Source: Lateolabrax maculatus (lineage: Eukaryota > Chordata > Actinopteri > Acropomatiformes > Lateolabracidae). Taken from it: a DNA stretch of 64,000 bases. The position numbers and the translations under genes are program-made. The notes below the pieces were generated by a model. It searched no databases. It was not told the origin of the DNA and saw only the letters and a list, made by a program, of their open reading frames with translations. Shown here in pieces: positions 49,284-61,925 of this stretch (its first letter is position 1; every line of letters starts with the position of its first letter). The DNA lies in contig CM062218.1 of NCBI GenBank assembly GCA_031216445.1, forward strand, positions 4,229,001 to 4,293,000, written 5' to 3'.

Positions 49284-52200
49284 GACAAAACACCACGTTG
49301 ACATTCAGATACTCACATAAAAAATATTAATTTTCATAAACTCACACATACTCCCACCCCTACACACTCGTGTTCATGCAGTTATACACTTTACAGCATT
49401 TAGTCACACACAAGTACTCTTTAACACACACACACACTCCACCTACCCACACTTACAGCCGCCACACATGCTTAGTAAAGCACACTTACTGTATTCACCT
49501 TGTAGAAACTATCTCTGTCTACAACTCCCATGCACATACAAACACCCCCACACGCACATTCACACGCACTCGTAACAAACAGCCCAGAGTTGATGAGCCG
49601 CTCTGGTTGTGTCTCTTCTGCAGGAGCAATTTGAGTAAAGAAAGGAGGACAAGGGTGACATGCTGTCAGACACCATAATGGACCCGAACACAACAGACAT
49701 TATTGACTGTGTGAGTGTGTAGTTGTGTGTAATTGCCAGTCAGTCCTCTCAGCAGCCATCTGTGGTAACACTGCCCCCCTGTGTCAAAGTTGAGGAAGTG
49801 CAGTTGAGAGCGGTCGGCACCCTGGGGCGCTTCACATCAAGTTGTGCTGTCAGATCAAATTTAGAAATTATATATTACACTGAAGTGTTATTGTGTACAA
49901 ACAGTGGGAGCAATAAAGAAAACAAAAAGAGAGATTAAAGAAAATAATGATCATAAATCATTCCAGAGAAAAGAAAAAAACAGGAACAAAACTGTCAGTA
50001 GTAACCAGAAGCAAAGTGTTTGTGGTCACAAGTTAGTGTTGCAATTAAAAGTGATCAAAAGTATTTGTGCATCAACATGTCAATGAAAGAAATGTAGCCT
50101 ATATTAGGGTTATTTTTGTTGGGTTTTGTTGGGTTTTTTTCTGGATTGTTTTACTAAAATCCAAGTCCTAATCCAGGTGTGTCAGGACGAACTCAAACTG
50201 GGGTCAAGGCCCCAGTTTAATCCAATACCAGAGCAACATAATCAAGACCAAAACAGGCCCGAAGAGTGTATTCCTCAAGGGTTAGAATAATAATACTAAG
50301 AGGTTATTAAAGATGAACAGAAATGTAGATCTATCTGTATTTTTCTCTTTTCGGTTCCCTTCGGCGCCCAGATAGGTAGTGTTATACACCTAACAAATGA
50401 ACAGAACTGTTCTATAAAAGCTTATATCAAGAAACCAATACTGGCAAGTAATGTGAAACATAGGTCAAAAATAGTGGGATTTGCAAGTGAGGAAAAGTAA
50501 TGAGGGAAACTGTAGGTGGAGAGGTGCCAGGTGATGTGATTATTTCTTTGGTTGCAATAATTTGAATGTACAGTTCTCCTCTGTGTCGCTTCCTTGTGAG
50601 ATTTTTTTAAAGCTTGTTCCTCCAGCAGTAATAGTTCATGCATTAAGGCTGTGTTACAGTGGCAACGCTGGTCTGTCTGTTGGGCAGTCAGTCCGCCTTT
50701 GGTCCAGACTGAAATATCTATTATGTATATATATATAAATATAATATAAACCGCTGGATGAAATTAGAGCATTCATGGTGTCCAGAGAATGAACCCTGCT
50801 GACTTTGGAGATCTTTGACGTTCCCTCTAGCACCATGTGGTTCACATTTTTAGTTCTGAGTGAAATATTGAGAAGATTGCCATGAAAGTTGGACATTCCT
50901 GCTCCCCACAAGATGAATTGTATGAACTTCAGTGACTTTCAGTCTTGTATCACCATCAGATCAAAATATCAATTCGTCCAGTGTCTTTATTTTCATTGAA
51001 TACCTGCTAAACACATGATATTCCCATCGGCCTCAGCTGTATAAAAACACTAACTTACACTGCTAAATTTATCTTTTTATACATCAACAAGATGCAGAGA
51101 TGGTCCTAAAATCGAGCATACTAAATCATATATCACATACAATATTGGTCTATTGGTTTAGAGAGACACCAAGCAAGACAGTCAGCTTAACCATCAGCCA
51201 CGTACCTAGTGGAACATCCCTAATGATATAAATATGGATCCTGAAATACTGTATATATAAAGTTATATACATCTGACAGTGTGTGCAATGAGGCACAATT
51301 TGAATCTTTTGGGGAAAACAGTGTGTAAATAAAAAAAATGAGTTAACTTCAGAGTCCCAGATGTTGAAGTTTCACCAGAATGTCAATCTACTGAAATGAA
51401 GTACTAATGAAATCTCGAAGCATTTTGCTCAAATTGCTTTCTTCCCATTTACTGAAGATCTGCAAAATCAAGTAAAATAACTGACAGCTCATCATCACAT
51501 CATAAACTCCAACCATAAAACACTAATTCTTTCCATAAATTATTTTTTTCCTTCCACATTAGTTTTAGCAAATCGAACAACAACAGACATTTGTACACAC
51601 TGACACACAGACTGGGAGGTTTTCTGGTGGGTCTCTCATCTCTGAGGCTTTACTGCACAGTCATTTCTGCCATCTAAGAGCCATTACAGTCTCTTGATGC
51701 CTCCACGTTTGCTAATTTCATCGGGTTAATTGCTCTCTCTGCTTCTTCTTCATAGCTCAAAGTTTGAGTCATTAACATGGCGACAGAAATTCACATTCTG
51801 TCTGCTTGCTTGAGCTGTTACTCAGCTGTAAACCAATCACTCAGCTTTATTCAAATGAGAGGGGAAATTACTGTATATTTCATGAATTAGATTTTCTGCC
51901 TCAAACAGTTGCTGTAATGACTGTCTTGGGTAAGGGGTTGTGGAGGGAATAATTCATAATCTATGTCAAGGTTAGAGCAACATTCATATTGGTTAATCCA
52001 GCCTTGAATGAAATAATCATATTGTGAAAAGTAATTAAGATTGCAGCTGTAATGCATGCAGGAAGTTTCTTAGTAACAACACTTAGTAAGAGGTGCCACA
52101 ATTCTTATATTCATTTTAAAACAGACTTTACAGCTGCACAGGAAGAGAAAGGATTGTGTTGTTTGTACCCCCAACGCTCTTAAAATCTTTGTTACACACG

Positions 52201-52317
52201 TGAGCTGAAATATTACAATTGGATATCACTTTACATACTGCAACATATTGTTGCATTTGCCAAGTTTGTATTGTCTATATTCATGGGTGTAGATTGCATT
52301 TAGAAAAATAAGCTTCT
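49086..52317. other. Non-coding DNA
   Basis: CA-rich to about 49570, then AT-rich. 51640-52000 has dense homeobox-like and CCAAT-like words and might be a conserved non-coding element. No gene recognised. Confidence 0.5.
49237..49278 (+). repeat. (CA)21 microsatellite
   Basis: 42-base pure CA run followed by CA-rich sequence to about 49560. Confidence 0.95.
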
Positions 52318-52575
52318 TTTCTTTCTTTCTGAGAGTTAGATGAGTAGATCGATACCACCCTCATGTCTGTACAGCTGGTTATCTTAGTTTAGCATAAGAC
52401 TGGAAACAGCCAGCCTGGCTCTGTCCAAAGGAAACACAAATCTGCTAACCAGCACCTTTAAAGCTCTCTGATTATGTCATTTGTTGAATTAATTAAAAAG
52501 AAAAAACTAGGTTTATCCCAAAACATACGTACAGTTTCATAATGACGCTTTAAATTGTGAGAAAACTTTAACTCT
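52318..52575 (+). repeat. Dispersed teleost repeat (family C), copy 3
   Basis: Has GAGAGTTAGATGAGTAGATC, GATACCACCCTCATGTCTGT, AGTTTAGCATAAGACTGG, GGCTCTGTCCAAAGG and CAGCACCTTTAAAGCTC in the family order, followed by an AT-rich decayed tail. Confidence 0.75.
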
Positions 52576-55352
52576 TCATGTTTGTATTCAATCATCACCT
52601 TGTTAATATTCAGAAAGCCAAAGAAACAAAGCACTATGGAATCTGAGAAATATCGACATCGGCTAGGATCAAATTAGAAACATCAGATTCATAATTGTTT
52701 TCAATTTAAAATTCCACATTTAAAGAAAAAATATTCAGGAATATATTTAAGTGATCGGTTTGATTCCCTTTATTTAGAGGTCCAAGATGTTGTTTCAACA
52801 GTCCTCCAGCAGAGAGAGCAGTTTGCTTCAGGATCAGAGTAGCTACTGTATCTGAGCGGGAGAATCAGGAAGAAAGACACGAGTGTCACAGGGGGAGGAT
52901 GAAGATCATGAGGAAGGGGAAGAAACAAGGGAGCACTCCTTCACACCTCATCACGCTGTCAGTGAAAATGTGTCTTCAGGTACGCCTGAAGGTCACAGAT
53001 ACAGCAACAGGAAAGACAAGAGGGATTATCCTTTCTCCTCCTCTGTCTTGTTCCTGCCCATCATTTTACAGCCGCCTGCAGTCTTTAACAACTACCTGTG
53101 AGGTCTCAGCCTCTCAGTGAGTAATGCAAGCTGGATTGTTACATTGCACAAAGCAAAGTGATGGCTCCATGTTGTGATGTAAGACATTATGAAACACATT
53201 TAACTCGCATCATTGCAAGCCTAAGGCACATTTGGGAATTCATGCTTACTGAGGTAAACTATAAAATTGATTTTAGTGTCTCTCCAAGTGGTCCTCAAAA
53301 ATGCCTTTTAATCATGTTATCTAATCAGAGAATTTAAAGCAGCACTCGGCACTAGGAAAATGATTGTATTGGCGATTATTAAAATCAGTTGTGCATAGAC
53401 TACTGCTGAAAAAAGCAGAATGTTAACCGTTTAATTATCTCCAAGTACCCATTTCTCATTTTCTCCATTAAGGGTCTCAGGAAAGGGCTATTACTCCATT
53501 TGGAGGGCTAGATGACCACTACCCCTCCATACCCAAATGAAACAGGTCACCCTGCCCTACACAGGAGCACGCAAAGGTTCATTCATCAGGTGAGCAGAAG
53601 CATGAAACCAAGCAACATAACAAGTTCACCATGTTGATTTAAAAGATGACGTCAGTGTTTTGTTCACAGCTTATTTCCTGTGGCCAAAAAAAACAGTTAC
53701 TGCAGATCAAGGAACTTACTGTGGTTTGATCTTAGTTCCCAAACTTAATTTCGATGCTAACATACCAACTTCTTCTTAGGCCAAAGGAAAGTTGAGTCTA
53801 TGTGTGACTGACGCTGACAAATATCAGCTGAGCTTGACAAACAAAGTCTGACATGTTATAAAATAGCCACTGTGGCCACACATTTAGTTAACAGTGTAAC
53901 CTTCCAATTTGCACCAACAAAGGTCTCTCTTTATTTTTCATCCATCTAACAATTTATTTGTTCTTGTGTGCAGCGAGCATTGCAGCCTTCCAATCCCTCT
54001 AGTATCACTACACACCTTTAATCTTGTTCCTTTTACAAATCTCCACATTACGCTGGAACGTCGGCGGAGAAAAAATGAATAGGCAATGTTCTCATTTTCC
54101 AGAACAATCACCAACAAGGTCCCTGTGAGTAAGGCTGCCCGATGTCTCATCAATCCACGGAAGAAAAAAATAACTGTACCTTTATTCTAACAAAGCAGGA
54201 CCCAAACTGCTAATGGACGCTTCACCTGCAGTTTCAAGGAAAAATAATACAAATATTCTGTTCGATGGGGAAACATGAAATGATTTAAACAGGCGAGGTA
54301 AGGTTCATGTTATATTTAGAGGGAAATTGCATTTATAGCATGCAGCAGGCGTATATGTGCTATATGTCAAGCACATAAATCAGCACTCAGCTGTGAATTA
54401 AAAAGGTTCTGTGTGTGTTTGGGAGTTTGTGAGTGATCCAGTCTCTCTCCCTCTCTTGTAGTGTATCATGGATCACCATATGTCACTCCTCATCCCTCCT
54501 TCTCGCTTCTCTCCTTCAACTTTCTCTGAGCAGCTATATCAATGGGCTAAATAATTGCATCAGATACTGTTCTTGTCTTGCCCAAACAGCTGGGTTCAGA
54601 TGAATCACACCAACGCAACGTGGCTACGTGCGACCATTAAAATGCCTCAATACAGAAACTCAGTGAGCTACAGTAGACTGATGGAGGAAATTGTGCTTAT
54701 AAAGGAGAGATTGTGGTAGATGAATACAGCAGATGATAAACTGAAAAGCTTACTATCATAATTCTTCACAATAACTTCATTTTAAGCTCTAACTTCCACC
54801 AACTATTGCTGAAGGAGACTCTCAGGGCACAGTTTGTCTGTATGGAGACAGTTTTATGTTCTGGCAAATCAATGTGTGGGCTGGGCTCCTTTGTCGTCTA
54901 ATATTAGTACACTAGACACCCATTAATCTGATACATGTGTGAGTATAACAGCTGAACTCATCTCTGTGGTACAACACAACCCGTTGACTGACTAACAGTG
55001 AGCTGTTGGTTTTGTTTCTTGCACAGCTGAGGATGTAGGACACTTGTATATACTCATAACCTTATCAACGTTCCCGCAAGGCTCTCTGAATCCTTATAAT
55101 TATTCTTTACTGCTCTGCTGCACGCATCTGAGCGCACGTACCCTGATTTCCAGGATTAGGAAACATAAAATTAGTATGTGACAGCATGCGTGTGTCGCTG
55201 CACGTGTACAAATTCAGTATGTTGGATTGTGCAAGAGGTAAATTAGGATGCAGGGTGAGACAAAAGTGCGCCATTTTAACTGCAGCAATCCCCAAATTCC
55301 TCACCATTTAATCGCTCAGTGTCCCTTTACAGCCTCAGTGACTTCATTATGA

Positions 55353-55389
<37 letters not shown>

Positions 55390-55515
55390 AGCTCTCATAT
55401 TACGCCCTCATTCCCTAATCTAATCTTTTTCTCCTTTGATTGTTATCATTTGTCTCTTATTTCCATCCTTCCCTCTCTTTCTCTCTCTTCCCTTCGCACT
55501 CTGCCGATGAGAAGA
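52576..55515. other. Non-coding DNA
   Basis: A 72-codon frame at 52883-53101 is acidic at its start (GEDEDHEEGEE) but has no convincing splice borders. The rest is AT-rich with nothing recognised. Confidence 0.5.
55356..55387 (+). repeat. (CA)16 microsatellite
   Basis: 32-base pure CA run. Confidence 0.95.
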
Positions 55516-55660
55516 GGGAAACGGTGATAGTGATCTCCATGGAAACAGCCCAGCAACAGGCTGGGTCCTGGCAACCAATCAGAGCCCGCTCTGGCTCTGC
55601 GTCTCATCCAATGGCAGAGCCAGAGGAGGGGGGTGTACGGGCGGTCTGTGGCCCGTCAAG
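55516..55660 (+). other. Candidate exon or promoter-like segment (unresolved)
   Basis: A GC-richer open segment following a long pyrimidine tract ending GATGAG and ending at a possible donor GTGAAT (55661). In one frame it reads KRETVIVISMETAQQQAG and onward without stops. The same DNA holds two CCAAT boxes (55575-55579, 55608-55612), a GGCAAC half X-box and a 12-base perfect inverted repeat (55589-55600 with 55614-55625). I do not recognise the peptide. Either a coding exon or a regulatory element would explain the composition; I cannot decide between them. Confidence 0.3.
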
Positions 55661-57553
55661 GTGAATGTTCAGGGAGGCGTGATCAGGAACACCTACTTCC
55701 TGGTTGGACTGAGAATTTCAGCAATTTAGTGTAGAAGAGAGGCATATTTCTAAATTAAAACTAAGTATTAAAACAAACGGAGAATCTGAGGTGGTCATTT
55801 GGAAATGTAAAATAAAACATTAATTATAAAATTAATTTACTTTTGATCAGTGAATTTACTAATGGGAAAATAGTAATAACAAGATGGATGATACACATTA
55901 GAGCTGCTGAGATTTTATTTCTGTCAGGCTCATTGAATCCCATTCAATCTGGCTGGGACTAAAGATGATAAAGTAATGGGGAAGCCTTGTGCAAAGGATT
56001 ATGGGACATTTAGCAACCACTGACCCATCATTGGATACAGCCCCTAGTTTGCAGTTTGTATAAAGCTGCTTTGTCCATTTTTTGCGTGTGCTCAGGGGAG
56101 TATGGGGTAGTTGACCACCGATAAAAACCACAAGCCTTTTCTATTTTCTTTTTTTAATGATTGCAGCTTCTCCCTCCATCACCTCAGATGCTGATTAAAT
56201 TCCAGGTTCCAAAGTGGTTTGTTCCATATCCATTCATACAAGAAAAACCTGTTTTTATGGATCCTACTTTTCTGTCAGAGATTTACACAAATGTAAAACA
56301 CAAAAACATGCAGAGAACTACTAATTTCAGGTGGTGAAATTCTAGGATTGATAGACAAAGGCAGTCAACTAGGGAAACAGAAGGGCAAAACTGACATCTA
56401 ATTAACATGAAACATTGTCCAGAGTTCACTTATGCCACTGCAACTGTGGGATGAAATTGATTAAACATCTCACTGCAAACTTTGCATAATAAACTGTTTT
56501 ACAATGACTACACAGAAGACACTCAAATTTACATAACTCATACCACATTACTATAATCCCGTAGAGTTTTTGCATCATTAAATTGAACAAATTGATAACT
56601 AATATGTGCCAATTACCCGAAAATAAATATACAGTTGCAGGATTTAATCAAGTTAAACGTGCAAGTAAAGATGAAACTTAATGTGTAATTCAACCAAGAC
56701 CATTTGCAATGTAATCTCTGGTCTTCCCAATATGTTTTTAGACACAGTCCCTACAGAACTGTGCCACCTCAGCTTCATCAAGGACTAATAAAGATGAACA
56801 CATTGCCCAGGCTGTCAGATCTCTGCACAGATTTTAAACTAGTGCAGATCATTTACAACTCATTCAGTGGTTTAAGGGCAAACAACTGTTCATCTCTGAT
56901 TTGCTGGTAAAATATTAAACAGCCTCCAGACTTCCCTGAAACTGTCTTGTAAAATGTTCTTGGAGTCAACACACAACACAGTGATTCAGCATTTACTCAT
57001 TGTGCTGCACATTGCTGGGACAAATTCCCCTAACATTGGTGGCTTGCCATGACTGTAGTTCTCTAAATCTAGTCTGCTGTGGTTTATTTAGACTAATGAA
57101 AATATTTCAGTTGTACTGACTCCTCTTTATTTGCAGGAGTTATGGTCACATTTTCTCTCATAAATCAGATTTCATGTCTTGTTTTTGAGCGGGTGGATAA
57201 TCTGCTTTTGAACATTTTTTTTAAATTGAAAATTGCTCTAAATGTTATCTTAAGTAAAGTGATGTGTTAAGAGGCTCAGGCTCAGTACAGGCAACTATCC
57301 ATTAAAGGAACAGCACACCCATTATCCCTCCTCCCGAAAAGCCTTTAGTCTCCCCATGTTACATAACACTGCAGTTAAACTGGACTCTATTCTGAAAGCA
57401 TCAGGCACTTCCAGGCGGAAGAGACGTTTCTATGTCAGTTATGTGTCATTCTGCTGCTGTGTTTCACTGAATTATAAATTAGTTCAAATGAATGGCATGG
57501 CTGTTGTCTGTGTGTGAGATCCTCTACATGTACGTTTCCCCATGTTTAAGAGC

Positions 57554-57555
<2 letters not shown>

Positions 57556-57605
<50 letters not shown>
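57556..57605 (+). repeat. (TG)25 microsatellite
   Basis: 50-base pure TG run. Confidence 0.95.
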
Positions 57606-57606
<1 letters not shown>

Positions 57607-59006
57607 TACCCTGCTCCCAAGCCGAGTGTGTTACTACCACATTCGGTGCCAGTCATCTCCCGATCACATGAGCTGCCAAGTCAGGATACGGTTGCTATGC
57701 AACACCCTCTCATCCCCCCCTCCCACCCATCCTATCTTTTTTAGTCCATCAAACAGTGATTGCGTGGGTGGAGGGGGGTTGTGAGAGGGAGCAAAGTTTA
57801 TTTATAGAAGCCGTGGCAAAAGAAGGGGAATTACGTGTTGAGTCTAAAATTAAACTTGCCATCCCCCCTTCTCTCTCTCTATCTTTCTATCTCTCTCTCC
57901 CCCTCTCTGTTTTTTTCTTTGCTCACTCACTTCCTCTTCCAGATTCATTCATAGATTTAGTGAGGAGAAGGGTGAGATAAGATGACAAGACAAGGGGGCA
58001 TGAGGAGTGTGGGAATGCGAAGCAAGAATATCCAGTTGTGAGATGTCATTCAATCCATACAGAACTATCAGTTTCTATCCAAATATGAACAATTAAATTT
58101 CATCCACATACAGCTACATGTCTACTAATTAATATAAAATATGTAAATGTTTGCAGATAAATGCAGTGAACATTCAAATAGTATACCATTTTTATCTTCA
58201 TATTTATATCTTGCTCAGCAGCAGAAATTTGCTGCCTGTTGACAAAGTTTCTGGAACACAAACTTTAAAGTACTAAATCATAGACTTTCCCCATTAACGC
58301 TGCTGTCATAGCCAGCTTCGCCCAAAGTTAAATCACCCTGCAGCTTCCACATCCCATGAGTCCCACGAAGGGGAACCATTTTGGACGTGCTGTGCAGGAA
58401 CTAGTGTTAAAATGGAAAGCCCATCAGACTGTAACCACAGCTGTCCTTGTAATGGATGGACGGGATGACAGGATGACAGGGTGGTGGTGGAGTAAAAGAT
58501 GTGTGGAGACAGAAGGAGAGAGTGACTTATAGGCGCGTAGAAAAATAGGATGCAGAAAGATATACAGTGAGCGAGATATCGATTGTAAAATACAGGCAGG
58601 AAGGCAAAGACAGAAAACACAGACACAAAAAATATATATAATATAATTAAAGCAATTCCCTTAATTTTACTTCAACACCATACAGAGGCCAGTCATCTTG
58701 ACCGTATTTAATTTATGGATACAGTATAAACCAAGGTATAACAGGTAATAAAAATCAGCAAAAAACTCTAGAATAGCCACAGCTTGCACGTTTAAAATGC
58801 ATGAACTGAAGTGTGAAGAAGTTCTGTCGTGGTCCTTTGTTTGCTCAGGGACTGAAGGTTGTTGTTTACTTCACAGGTTTGTGGTGAGAAATATTTGCCT
58901 TGGCTTTTTGTATTGATTCACAGTTGAGTTAATTCCAGGCTGCTTAGAGAAGCTTTTCAACGGTTCAGAGCACTCATTCTCATTTTGAAAATTACTTCAA
59001 GTCAAA

Positions 59007-59507
59007 ATGACAATGAGTTTCTCCAGCAACAACAACACGCAGTTTGCTTTCACTCTGGTGTGTTATTCTTATTTCACCTTCACAATAAGACAAAGTGAAG
59101 CCGATTCATCTATTGTGAACGTACTGTGCAATAAACAAGGTGTTCAGCACAACAACTTCACCACAGCCTGCTGTTATCTGTACTTTGTGATATTGTTGCA
59201 CTGGGTTACATTTAATTATAAGGTGTTATTGTGTCCACTCCCTGTATATTTACAGAACATGTCACACAAGACAAATGTGCAGACATTACAGAACGTGTCC
59301 CAGTACCGCTTACCCCCATTACTCTGGAGGAAAGGTCCAGTAACCCCATCACAGTGTGCAGTTGTGAGGTTTACAACAGGACCTAAACCGAGGCTAAGTC
59401 ATTCCTCTTGTCTCTGTGTTTACCAGCTGCAGGAAACACTGCTGCTGAAATGTTTAACAGGCAGGTGGATGGGGCACAACCAAAATGCTCCGTACTTTTC
59501 ATGCTAA
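59007..59507 (+). CDS. 166-codon open reading frame, doubtful
   Basis: The longest ATG-initiated frame here that is not due to simple repeats. It starts MTMSFSSNNNTQ with A at position -3. It has a cysteine- and aromatic-rich hydrophobic stretch at about residues 55-85 (CCYLYFVILLHWVTF) and no domain I recognise. Codon use is AT-rich like the surrounding non-coding DNA. It may be chance or a remnant of a decayed repeat; evidence for a real protein is weak. Confidence 0.15.
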   Translation: MTMSFSSNNNTQFAFTLVCYSYFTFTIRQSEADSSIVNVLCNKQGVQHNNFTTACCYLYFVILLHWVTFNYKVLLCPLPVYLQNMSHKTNVQTLQNVSQYRLPPLLWRKGPVTPSQCAVVRFTTGPKPRLSHSSCLCVYQLQETLLLKCLTGRWMGHNQNAPYFSC

Positions 59508-60350
59508 TTAATATTAAAAACACAATTCCACAGTTAAAATGCTAGTGGTTTATATTGTATGTGGAAGCACAGTTCTGTAAAACCTCACTGATATTTAATA
59601 ATAAATGGCATGCAATCCTTGGCTAGGTCACATGGAAAACCTTTAAAAAAAATGATAAATGAACAACACCGACTGCAGAACTGTTAATATAAATTCTTAA
59701 TGCTCTCACAGAAAACCAGCACTTATACCATTACTGTAAAACATGTGGAACATTATGTAGAATATAAAGAATATTGCTGCTGAGTTCTCAATGCTCATAT
59801 AAAACAGCCTATATCTTTAAGCCTATATTTCCATGGCAATCCTACAAGACACGAGTGGACCATATAGTATGTGTTCATATTATTGTGTTCACCCATGTAT
59901 TTACTCCAAATGGACAACCGTTTTGTTTACTATGCACTTCACTTTCTGTCATCTTTCCTCGGATAATCCTACCATGCAATCCTACTATGTTTGCTGTCCT
60001 GTTCAGCAAATGTGAAATATTTCATTATCTAGTTTTGGGGTCTCTATTGTGTGACATCCAAGGGCAACAATGAGCAGCAAAAAGCATATAACCCCTAAAT
60101 AACATTAATGCACATAACCCTCATGACAAACATATTTAAGTTTGAGAGAAATGTGACAGATAATATAACAAGTTCAGAGTCTCAGCTTTGTTCTGGCCCT
60201 GCTGAGCCTCCTGTGGCCCTGCAGTGGAAAATCGACCAATTTTATCTCAAGGTCTTATCAAATCTCCTGTTCCACGCACCGCCGGAGCCGTAACATGATG
60301 AATGGCCAGTGATTTCCTCAACAAGGTCATCCTGACGCCTCTTAACATCT

Positions 60351-60395
60351 GTGTGTGTGTGAGAGAGAGAGAGACAGACAGAGAGAGAGAGAGAG
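60351..60395 (+). repeat. (TG)n-(GA)n compound microsatellite
   Basis: Short TG run, then GA run with two ACAGA interruptions. Confidence 0.93.
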
Positions 60396-61784
60396 TTTTC
60401 CCAGGGAAACAGAGATGGCATTTGTTTGTCGGCCAAGTTAAACATCAACATTATGGAAGATAAGGAGAAAGAGACGGAGATGGATGTCTGAGGGGTTCCA
60501 TTACTCAGGTGAGTAGCCGGACAGATCTGAAGGACTGTACTCCAAAAAACAGAAAAAAGACGAACCAAAGACCAACATCTACTTACTGCTATAATCTTCT
60601 TGAAATGGTATTCAGCTAACTGTAATTTATTGTAATTTGGAAAAAAGAACAAACGTTTTAGATATACTACATTGTGCTAAATCAGGCTTTTAAAAAGTGA
60701 CATTTCTTTTAAAGTGACTTATGCGAAAAAAGGTTCTTGTACTGTCCAAGGCATCCTGAGTATCTGTATAACATAAGAGAAACTCGAACCATGTAATGTT
60801 AACCCAAGATTGTCATCCAGCTTTTAGTAGCATTCATATCATGTGACTTTTTTTTCTCCATTATTTGAGACATTTTGCCATACATCCAAATATAAAGATT
60901 CAAAATCATTGTCCAACATCAGAATTTCAGTATTACATTCATTCTACACCTGGAGCTAACACACATCTTTCTTGTTCAACAGTGTAACCCCATACGTCAC
61001 TTTTCTTTTATATATTTACACACCGATACAATCATAACTCATCTTAGGTGAAATATCTCTAATGTAAAGATAATGTGGTTTCATACCACACTGACACCAG
61101 ACATCTCATCTCTTATTCATGATCCATGTTAGTCCTGTCTTTGAGAAATTACCTTTCATTCCCCATTAGCTTTATGCCACTAACCAGGCAGATGCTCTTT
61201 GAAATTCCAGCATCACTTGCAGAACTGAGAACACAGCTTTATAAGTCAAAGTGACAGGTTTCTGCATTAAAAAGAAAAGCTAAATAATTCATAGAAAATC
61301 CTGAATACAAAATAATAAGCAATAAAACAAATTATGTCATCATGTAAAGTTACAGGTCGTTTTATATAACATTCATGCTTTTTAGTGATTAAGTGTTTGG
61401 GTGTTAGATTATTTCAGCAGGGTGGCGTTGTGGTGCTTGTTGCATCGTGAGTCATTCTCCCTGCTGCCTCTCGCCCCTTCCTCACCTCCATCCCTCCCTC
61501 CATCTTTCCCTGCCTCCCCCATGCTGGGGATTATGCAACACTCTGCAGAGCTGCCAGGAGAGAGGAGTGAAGGGAGAACTGTGTGTATATATGTGATGGG
61601 TGGGGGGAGTAGATGGATGGAGAAAGAAAGAGAGATTAGAGTATATGTGAGAGCAAAAGAGAGAAAGGCAGGGGGAGACTTATCCTCGTTTATAAACCTC
61701 TCCCACTGTCTTCCTCCTTCATTCATCATTCCCATGCACTCTCACACACACTCTGTTCTTTGACTCCTCTTCCATCAAGGTCGT

Positions 61785-61925
61785 CTACAAGGACGGTCCT
61801 GCCACATTTTGTGGCCTGTGATAGGCTGTCGCAGCGGAGCAGGGCCTTAAAGAGACAGCAGAGTAGCAGCCATCTTTGCCACAGCAAAGGACCAGCTGGG
61901 GGGGGGCGTGACCGTGTTTGACAAC
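61785..61925 (+). promoter_or_regulatory. Candidate promoter-like segment
   Basis: GC-richer than its surroundings. It contains GCAGCCATCTTTGCC (YY1-like on the minus strand), an E-box CAGCTG and a GGGGGGGCGTG Sp/KLF-like box in about 60 bases. No transcript start is proven. Confidence 0.25.
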
